Position numbers and translations under genes: made by a program | Part shown: piece after piece, positions 1 through 7,567 of the stretch | Position numbering within the stretch: the first letter of the stretch is position 1 | Layout: each line of letters opens with the position of its first letter | Notes under the pieces: model-generated | The model's input: only the letters and a program-made list of their open reading frames with translations | Database searches by the model: none | Told to the model about the DNA's origin: nothing | Origin: a virus | Virus record (IMG/VR): IMGVR_UViG_3300030117_007501 | Location: 94,283-158,282 of that record | DNA: 64,000 nt | Direction: 5' to 3' (one strand)

Positions 1-15
1 AAAGGCTTATGAACG

Positions 16-390
16 ATGAAGGTTGAGGTATCAAACGGAGAACTGCTTGACAAACTCTCTATCTTGGAGGTAAAGAAGGAGAAAATAAAGAAAAAAGAAA
101 AGCTCCTACATGTCGAAAGAGAGCATGCCCACCTCAAGAGCCTGGCTGGTTCATTAGAGTTTTCTCTCGAAGACTCTTCCTATGTAAGACTTAGAGAAAT
201 AAATTATCAACTCTGGGACATTGAAGATGAGATAAGAAAGAAGGAAGAGGAAAATGACTTCGGAAAAAGATTCATAGAGTTGTCGCGTTCGATATACATT
301 CTAAATGACGAAAGGTTCAGAATGAAGAACGACATAAACAAGAGAACAAACTCCCTCTTTCAAGAGCAAAAGGATCATAAAAATACATGA
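16..390 (+). CDS. DUF6165-like protein
   Basis: A 124-residue, highly charged, mostly helical protein. Its N-terminus (VSNGELLDKLSILEVKKEKI) resembles the conserved opening of the DUF6165 family, small proteins of unknown biochemical role often found in bacterial polysaccharide and nucleotide-sugar clusters. Residues about 15-45 and 70-90 look like amphipathic helices or coiled coil, and I see no signal peptide or membrane segment. The stop overlaps the next start as ATGA, so translation is probably coupled to the aminotransferase downstream, which supports a role in the same sugar pathway. The family assignment rests on recognising the N-terminal motif; the function is unknown. Confidence 0.6.
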   Translation: MKVEVSNGELLDKLSILEVKKEKIKKKEKLLHVEREHAHLKSLAGSLEFSLEDSSYVRLREINYQLWDIEDEIRKKEEENDFGKRFIELSRSIYILNDERFRMKNDINKRTNSLFQEQKDHKNT

Positions 391-1487
391 CAGAGTTTAT
401 ACCGCAAATCGAACCATGGATAGATGCGTCAGAACTCGATCAGTTTAAAAGAATTATAGAATCAACATATGTTGTGGAACATGCTCTAACGGAGGAGTTT
501 GAGCAAGAGATAATCAAACTGACTGGATCTAAGTATGCCATGGCAGTAACCAATGGCACTGCTGCACTATTTTGCTGTCTTAAGTCATTGGGCATCGGCA
601 CTGGTGATGAAGTTATAGTGCCGGATTTGACATTTGTGGCAACAAGCAATTCTGTAATAATGGCAGGCGCAATTCCTGTTTTTTGCGATGTAGATCCAGA
701 CACACTATGTATTGACGTTTCAGCAATAGAATCTTTAATAACCGAGAACACAAAAGCAATAATGCCAGTTCACTTGTATGGCAATTCAGCTGACATGGAA
801 AGCATAATGAGTTTGGCTCGACGACACAACATTAAGGTTATCGAAGACGCCGCACAAGGCGTCGGCGTGAAGAGGAAATCTAGACATGTTGGGACGATGG
901 GGGATTGCTCTATATTATCTTTTTACGGAAACAAAACTATCACTTGCGGTGAGGGTGGAATCATCTTGACAGATGATGAAGAGATATATAGAAAGTGCGG
1001 CATATTGAAGAATCACGGTAGACCGGAAAGAGGCACCTTCATTCATCATGAGATAGGGTATAATTTTGCTTTCACCGAAATGCAGGCAGCAGTGGGGTTA
1101 TCTCAACTTCAAAAGTTAGATAGAATAATATCGAAAAAGAAAAAGATAAGGGAAACCTACAAAGAGCATTTGGGTGGAATGTTTGAATTCATGAAAGTGG
1201 ACAACGATACTAACCCAGTGCATTGGTTTACTTCCATATATACCGATAGCAAGGAGGCTTTGGCGGCGCATCTTGCCGCAGCTAATATTGGAAGCAGGAG
1301 CTTTTTTTATCCACTACACTTGCAGCCGTGCTATATTAACAATCCAAGTTTGGTTAAAATGTCGGGGACATACGAGAACAGCACTAGCGCATATTCTAGG
1401 GGATTGTCACTCCCGTCTGCATATGGAATGACAGAGCAGCAGCAAATGAGAGTTATTAAGGAAGTGCGGAAATTTCATGAAAGTTAA
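387..1487 (+). CDS. DegT/DnrJ/EryC1/StrS aminotransferase, perosamine-synthase-like
   Basis: A 366-residue fold-type I PLP enzyme of the sugar aminotransferase family, close to the usual length of GDP-perosamine synthases (about 360-370). Visible landmarks are VTNGTAAL at about 55-61, the PLP-nitrogen aspartate D154 in VIEDAAQ, and the Schiff-base lysine K183 in SFYGNKTITCGEGG, followed by GYNFAFTEMQAAVGLSQL. All active-site parts expected for an aminotransferase are present, unlike its downstream neighbour. Because GDP-mannose 4,6-dehydratase is in the same operon, the likely reaction is transfer of an amino group from glutamate to GDP-4-keto-6-deoxymannose to give GDP-perosamine. Another 4-keto sugar substrate is possible. 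It starts at an ATGA overlap and overlaps the next gene by 11 bases. Confidence 0.85.
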   Translation: MTEFIPQIEPWIDASELDQFKRIIESTYVVEHALTEEFEQEIIKLTGSKYAMAVTNGTAALFCCLKSLGIGTGDEVIVPDLTFVATSNSVIMAGAIPVFCDVDPDTLCIDVSAIESLITENTKAIMPVHLYGNSADMESIMSLARRHNIKVIEDAAQGVGVKRKSRHVGTMGDCSILSFYGNKTITCGEGGIILTDDEEIYRKCGILKNHGRPERGTFIHHEIGYNFAFTEMQAAVGLSQLQKLDRIISKKKKIRETYKEHLGGMFEFMKVDNDTNPVHWFTSIYTDSKEALAAHLAAANIGSRSFFYPLHLQPCYINNPSLVKMSGTYENSTSAYSRGLSLPSAYGMTEQQQMRVIKEVRKFHES

Positions 1488-2637
1488 ATTAGCAGAAGAT
1501 ACAATAGACGAAGGCGATATTGATTACTTAATAGACTGGCTTAAGACTTATCCTAGATTAACAAAGGGTGAAGTCACAATTCAGTTTGAAAAGAAGTGGT
1601 CAGAATATCTGGGTGTAAAGCATTCTGTGTTTGTAAACTCAGGATCATCAGCGAACTTGTTGATGCTATATACTCTGGTGGAGAATGGCTCTTTATCTCC
1701 AGGAGACACGGTGGTAGTGCCGGCAGTGTCATGGTCGACAGATTTGGCTCCGGTATTTCAGCTAGGTTTAAACCCTGTTTTGTGTGATTGTAATATGGAA
1801 ACCCTCTCAGTTGATATCAATCACTTACAATACATATTTGATACAACTCGCCCTAAAGCTTTAATGTTGGTTTCCGTGCTGGGTATGGTGCCCGACATGT
1901 CTAGTTTGGTGAGATTGTGTGAAAAATATGACGTGCTTCTTTTGGAGGATTCGTGTGAGTCTCTGGGTTCAGAGTTTAAGGGAAAGAAGCTCGGCTCCTT
2001 TGGTGTCATGTCTTCCTTTTCTACGTATTTTGGACACCACATATCCACGATAGAGGGTGGCATGGTGTGTACAGATGACGACAATATGGCAAACCTACTT
2101 AAATCAATAAGGAGTCATGGTTGGGCTAGAGATATGGACACTAGTGTGGCGACAGACTTAGAAAGGGAATTCAAAGTAGACAAGTTCAGCTCTTGTTATA
2201 CATTTTATCATAGTGGATTCAACCTAAGATCCACTGACTTGCAGGCATACTTGGGGCTTAGGCAGTTGGATAAACTTCCAAGCTTGGTTTCTAAGAGGAA
2301 GGAAAATTATGATTTATATAACGAAAATATAAAAAATGAATTTTGGCAACCACCCAAAAGCAGTGAAGGGGTGTCTAGTTTTGCATTTCCAGTCATAACA
2401 AAACAGAGAGATAAAGTTGTGTCAAACCTAAAGCAAGAGGGGGTTGAGTGTCGCCCACTAATATGTGGTAGTCTCGGAAGACAGCCTGTGTGGATTAAGA
2501 AGCGTGGTGTCTTGGAGTTGAGAAATGCAGACATTGTTCATAAGCATGGAATGTATTTGCCAAACCATGGATCTATGGGGAAAGAAGAAGTGACGCAGAT
2601 TAGTAAATTGGTAAATTCTGGCATAAGAGGTTCTTGA
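1477..2637 (+). CDS. colD: ColD-like GDP-4-keto-6-deoxymannose 3-dehydrase (PLP-dependent)
   Basis: A 386-residue member of the DegT family in which the Schiff-base lysine is replaced by histidine: the motif is SFSTYFGHHISTIEGG, with H187-H188 where the neighbouring aminotransferase has K183. This substitution is the hallmark of ColD, which uses PMP/PLP and glutamate to remove the 3-hydroxyl of GDP-4-keto-6-deoxymannose. Other ColD-like landmarks are VNSGSSANLLM (53-63), VPAVSWSTD (81-89), LLEDSCESLGS (155-165) and a late ECRPLICG segment; the length matches ColD (about 388). No cysteine cluster for an Fe-S centre is seen, which argues against the CDP-sugar E1 dehydrase. The gene ends directly against the next start. 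Enzyme class is strongly supported; the substrate is inferred from the operon. Confidence 0.85.
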   Translation: MKVKLAEDTIDEGDIDYLIDWLKTYPRLTKGEVTIQFEKKWSEYLGVKHSVFVNSGSSANLLMLYTLVENGSLSPGDTVVVPAVSWSTDLAPVFQLGLNPVLCDCNMETLSVDINHLQYIFDTTRPKALMLVSVLGMVPDMSSLVRLCEKYDVLLLEDSCESLGSEFKGKKLGSFGVMSSFSTYFGHHISTIEGGMVCTDDDNMANLLKSIRSHGWARDMDTSVATDLEREFKVDKFSSCYTFYHSGFNLRSTDLQAYLGLRQLDKLPSLVSKRKENYDLYNENIKNEFWQPPKSSEGVSSFAFPVITKQRDKVVSNLKQEGVECRPLICGSLGRQPVWIKKRGVLELRNADIVHKHGMYLPNHGSMGKEEVTQISKLVNSGIRGS

Positions 2638-3552
2638 ATGAAGATTTTAATTACAGGTGGCACGGGCATGCTTGGTTCCGCTTTCGAGGGCGAGAATATC
2701 ATAAAAACCAATTCGCGTGAATTTGACTTAACAAATCTCACCGACGCGCTCAACATGTTGCGAAAATATCAACCAACCCATGTTATTCATCTTGCAGCAA
2801 AGGTTGGAGGATTGGGCGCAAATATGAAAAACAAGGCTGACTTTTATAGAGACAATATTCTAATAAATACGAACGTTCTAGAAGCCGCAAGAATCTACAA
2901 AGTAAAGAAGCTTCTCTCCCTGATGAGTACGTGTGTATATCCAGCAAATGCAGAGTTACCTCTCAAGGAAGGCTCTCTCCACGTCGGAGCGCCCCACTCT
3001 TCTAACTTTGGTTACGCATATGCCAAACGCGCGTTAGACGTCCAATCTCGAGCTTATAGGCAGCAATATGGTTGCAATTTTATAACAGCAATTCCAAACA
3101 ACTTGTTTGGAGAACGAGACAATTTTGATTTGGAAAATAGCCATGTAATTCCAGCTATTATAAGAAAAGTATATGAAGCTAAAAAAAACAATAAAAGTGT
3201 GTTATTATGGGGAGACGGTTCTCCGTTGAGGGAGTTTACGTATTCTAAGGATATGGCAAAAGCACTGATGTTTGTTTTAAAAAACTATAAAGACGCCACC
3301 CCGATAAACGTTGGCAACACCTACGAACACTCAATTAAGGAAATAGCCACTACAATATCAGATATAATGGACTTTAAAGGAGACATTATTTGGGATACAT
3401 CAAAACCAAAAGGGCAATACAGTAAGCCGTCCTCTGGAGAGAAATTAGAGCTGTTGGGGTATGACAGGAACTTGTTTACTCCAACCAAAAAGGCACTAGA
3501 AAAGACTTGTGATTGGTTCGTTGAGAATTATCCGAATGTGAGGGGAGTATGA
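2638..3552 (+). CDS. GDP-L-fucose synthase / GDP-L-colitose synthase (ColC)-like epimerase-reductase
   Basis: A 304-residue extended short-chain dehydrogenase/reductase. It has the NADP-binding loop GGTGMLG (7-13), the family signature [11 protein letters not shown] (53-63), a catalytic serine/threonine region in LMSTCVYP (95-102) and the YxxxK pair Y126/K130. [12 protein letters not shown] matches the fucose-synthase substrate loop. Fcl converts GDP-4-keto-6-deoxymannose to GDP-fucose, while the related ColC acts on the 3-deoxy intermediate to give GDP-colitose; sequence alone does not separate them. The ColD-like enzyme immediately upstream makes ColC the better inference. It starts one base after the colD-like stop and shares an ATGA overlap with the dehydratase downstream. 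Confidence 0.85.
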   Translation: MKILITGGTGMLGSAFEGENIIKTNSREFDLTNLTDALNMLRKYQPTHVIHLAAKVGGLGANMKNKADFYRDNILINTNVLEAARIYKVKKLLSLMSTCVYPANAELPLKEGSLHVGAPHSSNFGYAYAKRALDVQSRAYRQQYGCNFITAIPNNLFGERDNFDLENSHVIPAIIRKVYEAKKNNKSVLLWGDGSPLREFTYSKDMAKALMFVLKNYKDATPINVGNTYEHSIKEIATTISDIMDFKGDIIWDTSKPKGQYSKPSSGEKLELLGYDRNLFTPTKKALEKTCDWFVENYPNVRGV

Positions 3553-4532
3553 ATAAAGAAAGCAAATTAGCAATAATAACTGGAATCACCGGACAGGACG
3601 GAAGCTATCTGGCAGAACTTTTGTTGTCAAAAGGGTATAGAGTCATCGGACTGAAAAGAAGATCTTCATTAATAAATTCTGAAAGAGTCGATTCGGTATA
3701 CGGACATGCACGGTTTCACATGGCGTACTATGATTTGAACGATGCAGGAAGCATATGGAAAATCATAAACAAATTTAAGCCAGATGAATTTTATAATTTG
3801 GCAGCTCAGTCTCATGTTAGAGTTTCTTTCGACATTCCGGAACATACCGTCGATGGCATAGCGATGGGCACACTAAGAATAATGAATGCCTTGAGAGAGT
3901 TGAGTCCCAATTGCAAGTTTTATCAAGCATCTTCATCTGAGATGTATGGCGATGTAAAAGAGTACCCTCAAAATGAAAATACAAGGTTCTCACCAGCATC
4001 GCCATATGCTTGTGCAAAGTTGTTTGCACACAACTTAGTAAATAACTATAGGGAATCATATGGTATGCATGCTTCTTCGGGAATACTATTTAATCACGAG
4101 TCACCCCGGCGAGGAGAGACTTTTGTAACTAGAAAAATAACAATGGCTGCAGCTAGAATTAAGCTAGGCTTGCAAGATACTTTGTTTTTAGGAAATCTCG
4201 AAGCAAAGAGAGACTGGGGTTTCGCAGGGGATTACGTAAAAGCTATGTGGATGATGCTCCAGCAAGACAAGCCAGATGACTACGTTATTGCTACTGGAGA
4301 AACACACACTGTTAGAGAGTTTTTAGAAGAAGTGTTCGAATACGCTGAACTAGATTATAACAAACATGTGAAAATAGACGCCAGGTTTTTCCGCCCTCAT
4401 GAAGTTCCAATCTTGCTAGGTGATGCCAGCAAAGCAAAAGAAGCTTTAGGATGGAAACCGGAAATAACATTTAAAGAATTAGCAAAAATGATGTATGATG
4501 CTGATATGAGACAATTGATAGGAGGACATTAG
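3549..4532 (+). CDS. gmd: GDP-mannose 4,6-dehydratase
   Basis: A 327-residue enzyme catalysing GDP-mannose to GDP-4-keto-6-deoxymannose, the entry point for fucose, colitose, perosamine and rhamnose nucleotide sugars. It shows the nucleotide loop [15 protein letters not shown] (11-25), the NADP-binding KRRSS (37-41), LAAQSHV (84-90), the catalytic SSSEMYG (128-134), Y153 and K157 in SPYACAK, and the substrate loop [18 protein letters not shown]. Length is slightly below bacterial Gmd (about 350-370) but all catalytic parts are present. It closes the sugar operon, and the next gene starts immediately after its stop. The active-site residues appear intact, so the enzyme is probably functional. 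Confidence 0.95.
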   Translation: MNKESKLAIITGITGQDGSYLAELLLSKGYRVIGLKRRSSLINSERVDSVYGHARFHMAYYDLNDAGSIWKIINKFKPDEFYNLAAQSHVRVSFDIPEHTVDGIAMGTLRIMNALRELSPNCKFYQASSSEMYGDVKEYPQNENTRFSPASPYACAKLFAHNLVNNYRESYGMHASSGILFNHESPRRGETFVTRKITMAAARIKLGLQDTLFLGNLEAKRDWGFAGDYVKAMWMMLQQDKPDDYVIATGETHTVREFLEEVFEYAELDYNKHVKIDARFFRPHEVPILLGDASKAKEALGWKPEITFKELAKMMYDADMRQLIGGH

Positions 4533-4733
4533 ATGAGATTATCTGATCAAGCAATGGGAGCACTAATGATGGCGCTCCAAAAGTGCCTTATGGAGCAAAG
4601 TGATATCACAGAGATTTTGAAAGAGTTCACATTTCAGGTGGATGATGAAGAAAAACTCGTAATCAACAACCCACCAATAGTAAAAGCACAGAAGACATTT
4701 GTAGAGAAGAATTTCACAGTTGGAAGTGATTGA
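4533..4733 (+). CDS. Small conserved-type phage protein, unknown function
   Basis: A 66-residue acidic protein starting directly after the gmd stop. Residues 1-30 look helical (MGALMMALQKCLMEQ) and are followed by a short beta-like acidic tail. There is no signal peptide, membrane span or metal motif, and I do not recognise the family with confidence. The GGAGG just before the start codon (within AGGAGGACATTAG) is a good Shine-Dalgarno site, and the stop overlaps the next start as TGATG, so it is a genuine translated gene in this operon. Confidence 0.7.
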   Translation: MRLSDQAMGALMMALQKCLMEQSDITEILKEFTFQVDDEEKLVINNPPIVKAQKTFVEKNFTVGSD

Positions 4734-4984
4734 TGCCTCGATACTGTTATAGGTGTAAAGAATGCAATATCGAACTTGTAATAACTCATCTAATGAGTGA
4801 GTCGAGGGAGGACTGCGCCGCTTGTGAGGGAAAAGGAACTCTTGTGAAGATACCATCTCTCACTGGAAAATTAGTTAAGAAAGATGCAAGTAAGGTTGGA
4901 GAAGTCGTGAAGCAGTATATAAAAGACGCAAAAGAAGAAATTAAGCAAGAAAAGAAAAACCTAAAAATTAGAGAGGCAGATTAA
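4733..4984 (+). CDS. FmdB-type zinc-ribbon protein
   Basis: An 83-residue protein beginning MPRYCYRCKECN, the typical opening of FmdB-family small zinc ribbons (MPxYxYxCxxC). A second cysteine pair, C-A-A-C, lies about 20 residues later, giving a likely four-cysteine zinc site. The C-terminal half is a lysine- and glutamate-rich helix. I chose ATG 4733, which overlaps the previous stop as TGATG, over the TTG one codon upstream because family members begin with MP. FmdB proteins are described as putative regulators with little direct evidence, so the role here is open. It lies two genes upstream of the late sigma factor. Confidence 0.75.
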   Translation: MPRYCYRCKECNIELVITHLMSESREDCAACEGKGTLVKIPSLTGKLVKKDASKVGEVVKQYIKDAKEEIKQEKKNLKIREAD

Positions 4985-5292
4985 TGACAGCGACAATTAT
5001 TGCATTAGTGTCTGTAGGTATAAATATATTTCTTCTCTTCTATATAAGGTGGCTTCTTCGAAGCATGACATTTATATCAGAGAATATGGATGGATTGTGG
5101 GTTTTGATAGAACAATTCAGACAACACGTAGACATGCTGCATGAAACAGAGATGTTTTATGGAGACAGTAACCTTCAGGCGCTGATGGAACATTCAAAAA
5201 AAGTAACAGAAGAAATAGATTCATATAAGCTTTTACTTTTACCAGAAGAAGAAATTGAAACGGACGGAGAATATATAGAAGATGACAGCTGA
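4984..5292 (+). CDS. Small single-pass membrane protein
   Basis: A 102-residue protein with one clear N-terminal hydrophobic span (about residues 4-26, IALVSVGINIFLLFYIRWLL), followed by a soluble helical region and a strongly acidic C-terminus. The short N-terminus and the arginines after the span suggest the bulk of the protein is cytoplasmic. It overlaps both neighbours: its start shares one base with the zinc-ribbon stop, and its last 11 bases overlap the sigma-factor gene. No family is recognised. Confidence 0.75.
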   Translation: MTATIIALVSVGINIFLLFYIRWLLRSMTFISENMDGLWVLIEQFRQHVDMLHETEMFYGDSNLQALMEHSKKVTEEIDSYKLLLLPEEEIETDGEYIEDDS

Positions 5293-6016
5293 AGAGGGTA
5301 TAAAAAAGAAAGTCTTTAAGAGAAAAAGAGCAAAAAGAAAGAAAAATAATTATTTTACAAAAGTTCACGAAAACGCAATCATAGAGTATACGAATACCGA
5401 TTGTCTTAAAAGGAGAACGGAACTGTACGTCCAATTTATACAGCCCGCTCTTGATGAGATGGTTGATAAGATAATTTATACCTACAAATTCACAACACTT
5501 CCTAATATCGACACTCTCAAAGACGAGTGTAAAATATGGCTAACAACAATACTCGACAAGTATGATCCGAACAAAGGCTCGAAAGCGTTCTCTTATTTTT
5601 CAGTAGTTACAAAAAACTGGTTTATTCACAAGGTAAAAAAGAACTCGGCAAGAACAAAGAAAGAAATCTCGTATGAGGAGATGATAGAAACAGGAAGGCA
5701 CGAGATAAGACAAACAGTAGCTCCAGACGAGACTTATATGCATAGGAGACTTGAGTTTGAGTTTTGGAATCTGCTGTTGGGACAGATGGATAAGTGGAAT
5801 GTTGATAGTCTCAAACCAAATGAGAAGAAAGTCCTAGAGGCAGTCAAGATATTGTTGAACAATGTTGACGATATTGATATCTTCAATAAGAAGGCTGTGT
5901 ATTTGTATTTGAGGGAGATAACTGGGCTGAACACCAAGCAAGTTGTGAGCAACTTAAACAAGTTGAGAGAGAAATATAAACTTTTTAGACATAAGTGGAA
6001 CCGTGGGCAGCTTTAA
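5282..6016 (+). CDS. Late-transcription sigma factor, T4 gp55-like
   Basis: A 244-residue basic protein with the core sequence of T4-type late sigma factors: a segment ending DKYDPNKGSKAFSYFSVVTKNWFIHKVKKN (about residues 91-120), which corresponds to the conserved region-2 helices that bind core RNA polymerase and recognise the -10 element. A lysine- and arginine-rich N-terminal tail precedes it, and residues about 195-240 form another helical basic segment. As in T4 gp55, there is no obvious region-4 domain for a -35 element. Its role is to redirect host polymerase to late phage promoters. It starts inside the membrane-protein gene. The CTANTTA motif in the gap just after it may be one of its own targets. 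Confidence 0.75.
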   Translation: MTAEEGIKKKVFKRKRAKRKKNNYFTKVHENAIIEYTNTDCLKRRTELYVQFIQPALDEMVDKIIYTYKFTTLPNIDTLKDECKIWLTTILDKYDPNKGSKAFSYFSVVTKNWFIHKVKKNSARTKKEISYEEMIETGRHEIRQTVAPDETYMHRRLEFEFWNLLLGQMDKWNVDSLKPNEKKVLEAVKILLNNVDDIDIFNKKAVYLYLREITGLNTKQVVSNLNKLREKYKLFRHKWNRGQL

Positions 6017-6031
6017 AAATATAAGTTATTT

Positions 6032-6038
6032 CTATTTA
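6032..6038 (+). promoter_or_regulatory. Candidate late-promoter motif CTANTTA (CTATTTA)
   Basis: CTATTTA lies in the 26-base gap between the sigma-factor gene and the gene at 6043. It begins only 11 bases before the ATG, which has no Shine-Dalgarno site, so if this is a -10 element the transcript would start at or near the start codon. The same motif recurs in five other intergenic gaps of this window. Confidence 0.4.
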
Positions 6039-6042
6039 CTGT

Positions 6043-6345
6043 ATGAGCAAATTAGACGACTACATAGAGAAAGCCACTTCAAACGTTACTGAAGATAGAG
6101 CAGCAACAAAAACACTTCTTGTGAATTTGCTAAAGTACATGCAAATATCTGACGATAGACACAAGGAAGTTGGCTTGATAGCTGCAAAGTATCTAGAAAC
6201 CCTGCAGAGATCAAATGAACAACTAGTAAAGCTAGCGAGCCTAGTTTCAAAGAAGGAGTCATCCATTCCCGGACTCACGGACGATGATAGGGAAGATTTG
6301 TTTGATATCATCAAAAACACAAACAAGAGTGGGGATACCGAATAA
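6043..6345 (+). CDS. Small helical protein, possibly terminase small subunit
   Basis: A 100-residue helical, soluble protein with a central pattern (about residues 18-68) of two helices ending AAKYLETLQRSNEQLVKLASL. This recalls the oligomerisation coiled coil of T4-type small terminases (gp16), but the similarity is weak and I cannot confirm it; the large terminase is 48 kb away, which is also not the usual arrangement. No Shine-Dalgarno site precedes the ATG; the upstream gap instead holds a candidate late promoter very close to the start. Its stop overlaps the next start (TAATG). Confidence 0.65.
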   Translation: MSKLDDYIEKATSNVTEDRAATKTLLVNLLKYMQISDDRHKEVGLIAAKYLETLQRSNEQLVKLASLVSKKESSIPGLTDDDREDLFDIIKNTNKSGDTE

Positions 6346-7556
6346 TGTCAGGAGCAATAGAAAGCGGAGCAAAAACCCCACGTCCTCTGGCACCGGGAAC
6401 AACGAACGCCACAACAAGAAAATCAGGAAAAACTAGAGCCCCAATAGGTACACGTCCAGGGCACTCTAGAATTGTGGACGCCCAAGTTGAAACTCAGAGA
6501 ATGGCAAAACGAGCTTATGAAAGCCGGACAGAGACAGCTCAGTACCCATGGGCACAAGTTTATTTCGCAAGACTGTTGAAGGTTGAAGAGGTGTCGACAA
6601 TATTGGGAAACAACCTTTATAAGAAATTATATAATCAAGTAATTCACTCATCAGCTCAAGACATACAGTTACTTGAGGTGGTGGGAGGTGTTGATTTCGA
6701 GCATGCTTGTTATAACGCACCAGAAAACATCTACGTCAACAGTGAAGACTGGCAACATGCCCAAGCTCAAGAGCGCTGTGCGGTAGGTAAATTTGCTAAA
6801 TTCTACGCGATAACGAACGATTCACAACTGCCAGTTGTGGGTAGCTCAATACAGATTGAGTGGACGGACTTCAGTCCGAAAGTAACAGGGATAATTCGTG
6901 ATTTTGCATCCGACACGGGCATGCCCGGTGGCCCAGCATCATCCCCTTCTCCGATGGGTTCATTTTCTGGGGGAACAGTTAGAAATCTCGGCGCCGCCCC
7001 GCTTGACAATACACCGCCAGTCAATGAGGCGATGCCTCTAACAGACAATTTTAAATTTAAAGACTTCCGATGTAAAGATGGTACCCCCGTGCCTGATAAA
7101 TACAAAGACAGAATTAAAGAATTGGCAACTCAATTGGAGATATTAAGAGCTGAACTGGATGGTAGAAAAATGGTTATAATATCAGCGTATAGAACAAAGA
7201 ACTACAATGACAAGCTTAGAATCAAAGACGGTAAAGAAGCCGGAGTATACACAAGTCAGCATATAAAATGCAGAGCAGCGGATATTGTCGTTCCCGGCCG
7301 AAGCCCTCAACAAGTGCATGCAAGATTATTATACCTCATAAAGCAGGGAAAAATAAAAGAAGGTGGTGTAGGAATTTATGATAAGTTTGTACACTACGAT
7401 ACAAGAGGGGTAAAAGCTCGCTGGGATGAGAGAACTACGAAACCGACAGGACATAAGTCGATTAAGGATGGAGGCAGAGCGCCCCTGCAATCGGAATCAC
7501 CAGAGGGCAAAGAAGATTCGGATACGTTTGAGCCTTTAAATAACTTGAACGATTAG
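6345..7556 (+). CDS. Baseplate/tail protein with C-terminal M15 peptidase domain
   Basis: A 403-residue protein. Residues 1-65 are a basic, proline- and threonine-rich tail. Residues about 66-185 look like a tail-hub domain with an OB-like end (VVGSSIQIEWTDFSPKV), and a glycine/proline linker runs from 190 to 230. Residues about 235-365 form a D,D-/L,D-carboxypeptidase-like M15 domain: SAYRT (280-284), SQH with H306, AADI with D313, and FVHYD with H350, the three zinc ligands, followed by GVKARW. The enzyme should cleave peptide stems of peptidoglycan. Its position at the head of the virion operon suggests a tail-borne lysin that opens the wall during DNA entry rather than a lysis endolysin, though both are possible. 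The start overlaps the previous stop. Confidence 0.75.
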   Translation: MSGAIESGAKTPRPLAPGTTNATTRKSGKTRAPIGTRPGHSRIVDAQVETQRMAKRAYESRTETAQYPWAQVYFARLLKVEEVSTILGNNLYKKLYNQVIHSSAQDIQLLEVVGGVDFEHACYNAPENIYVNSEDWQHAQAQERCAVGKFAKFYAITNDSQLPVVGSSIQIEWTDFSPKVTGIIRDFASDTGMPGGPASSPSPMGSFSGGTVRNLGAAPLDNTPPVNEAMPLTDNFKFKDFRCKDGTPVPDKYKDRIKELATQLEILRAELDGRKMVIISAYRTKNYNDKLRIKDGKEAGVYTSQHIKCRAADIVVPGRSPQQVHARLLYLIKQGKIKEGGVGIYDKFVHYDTRGVKARWDERTTKPTGHKSIKDGGRAPLQSESPEGKEDSDTFEPLNNLND

Positions 7557-7567
7557 AAGAGGTTGAT

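Noticed and set aside
1-12. K-G-L-stop at the first bases, a possible tail end of an upstream gene
   Set aside because: Three codons cannot be assigned to any protein.
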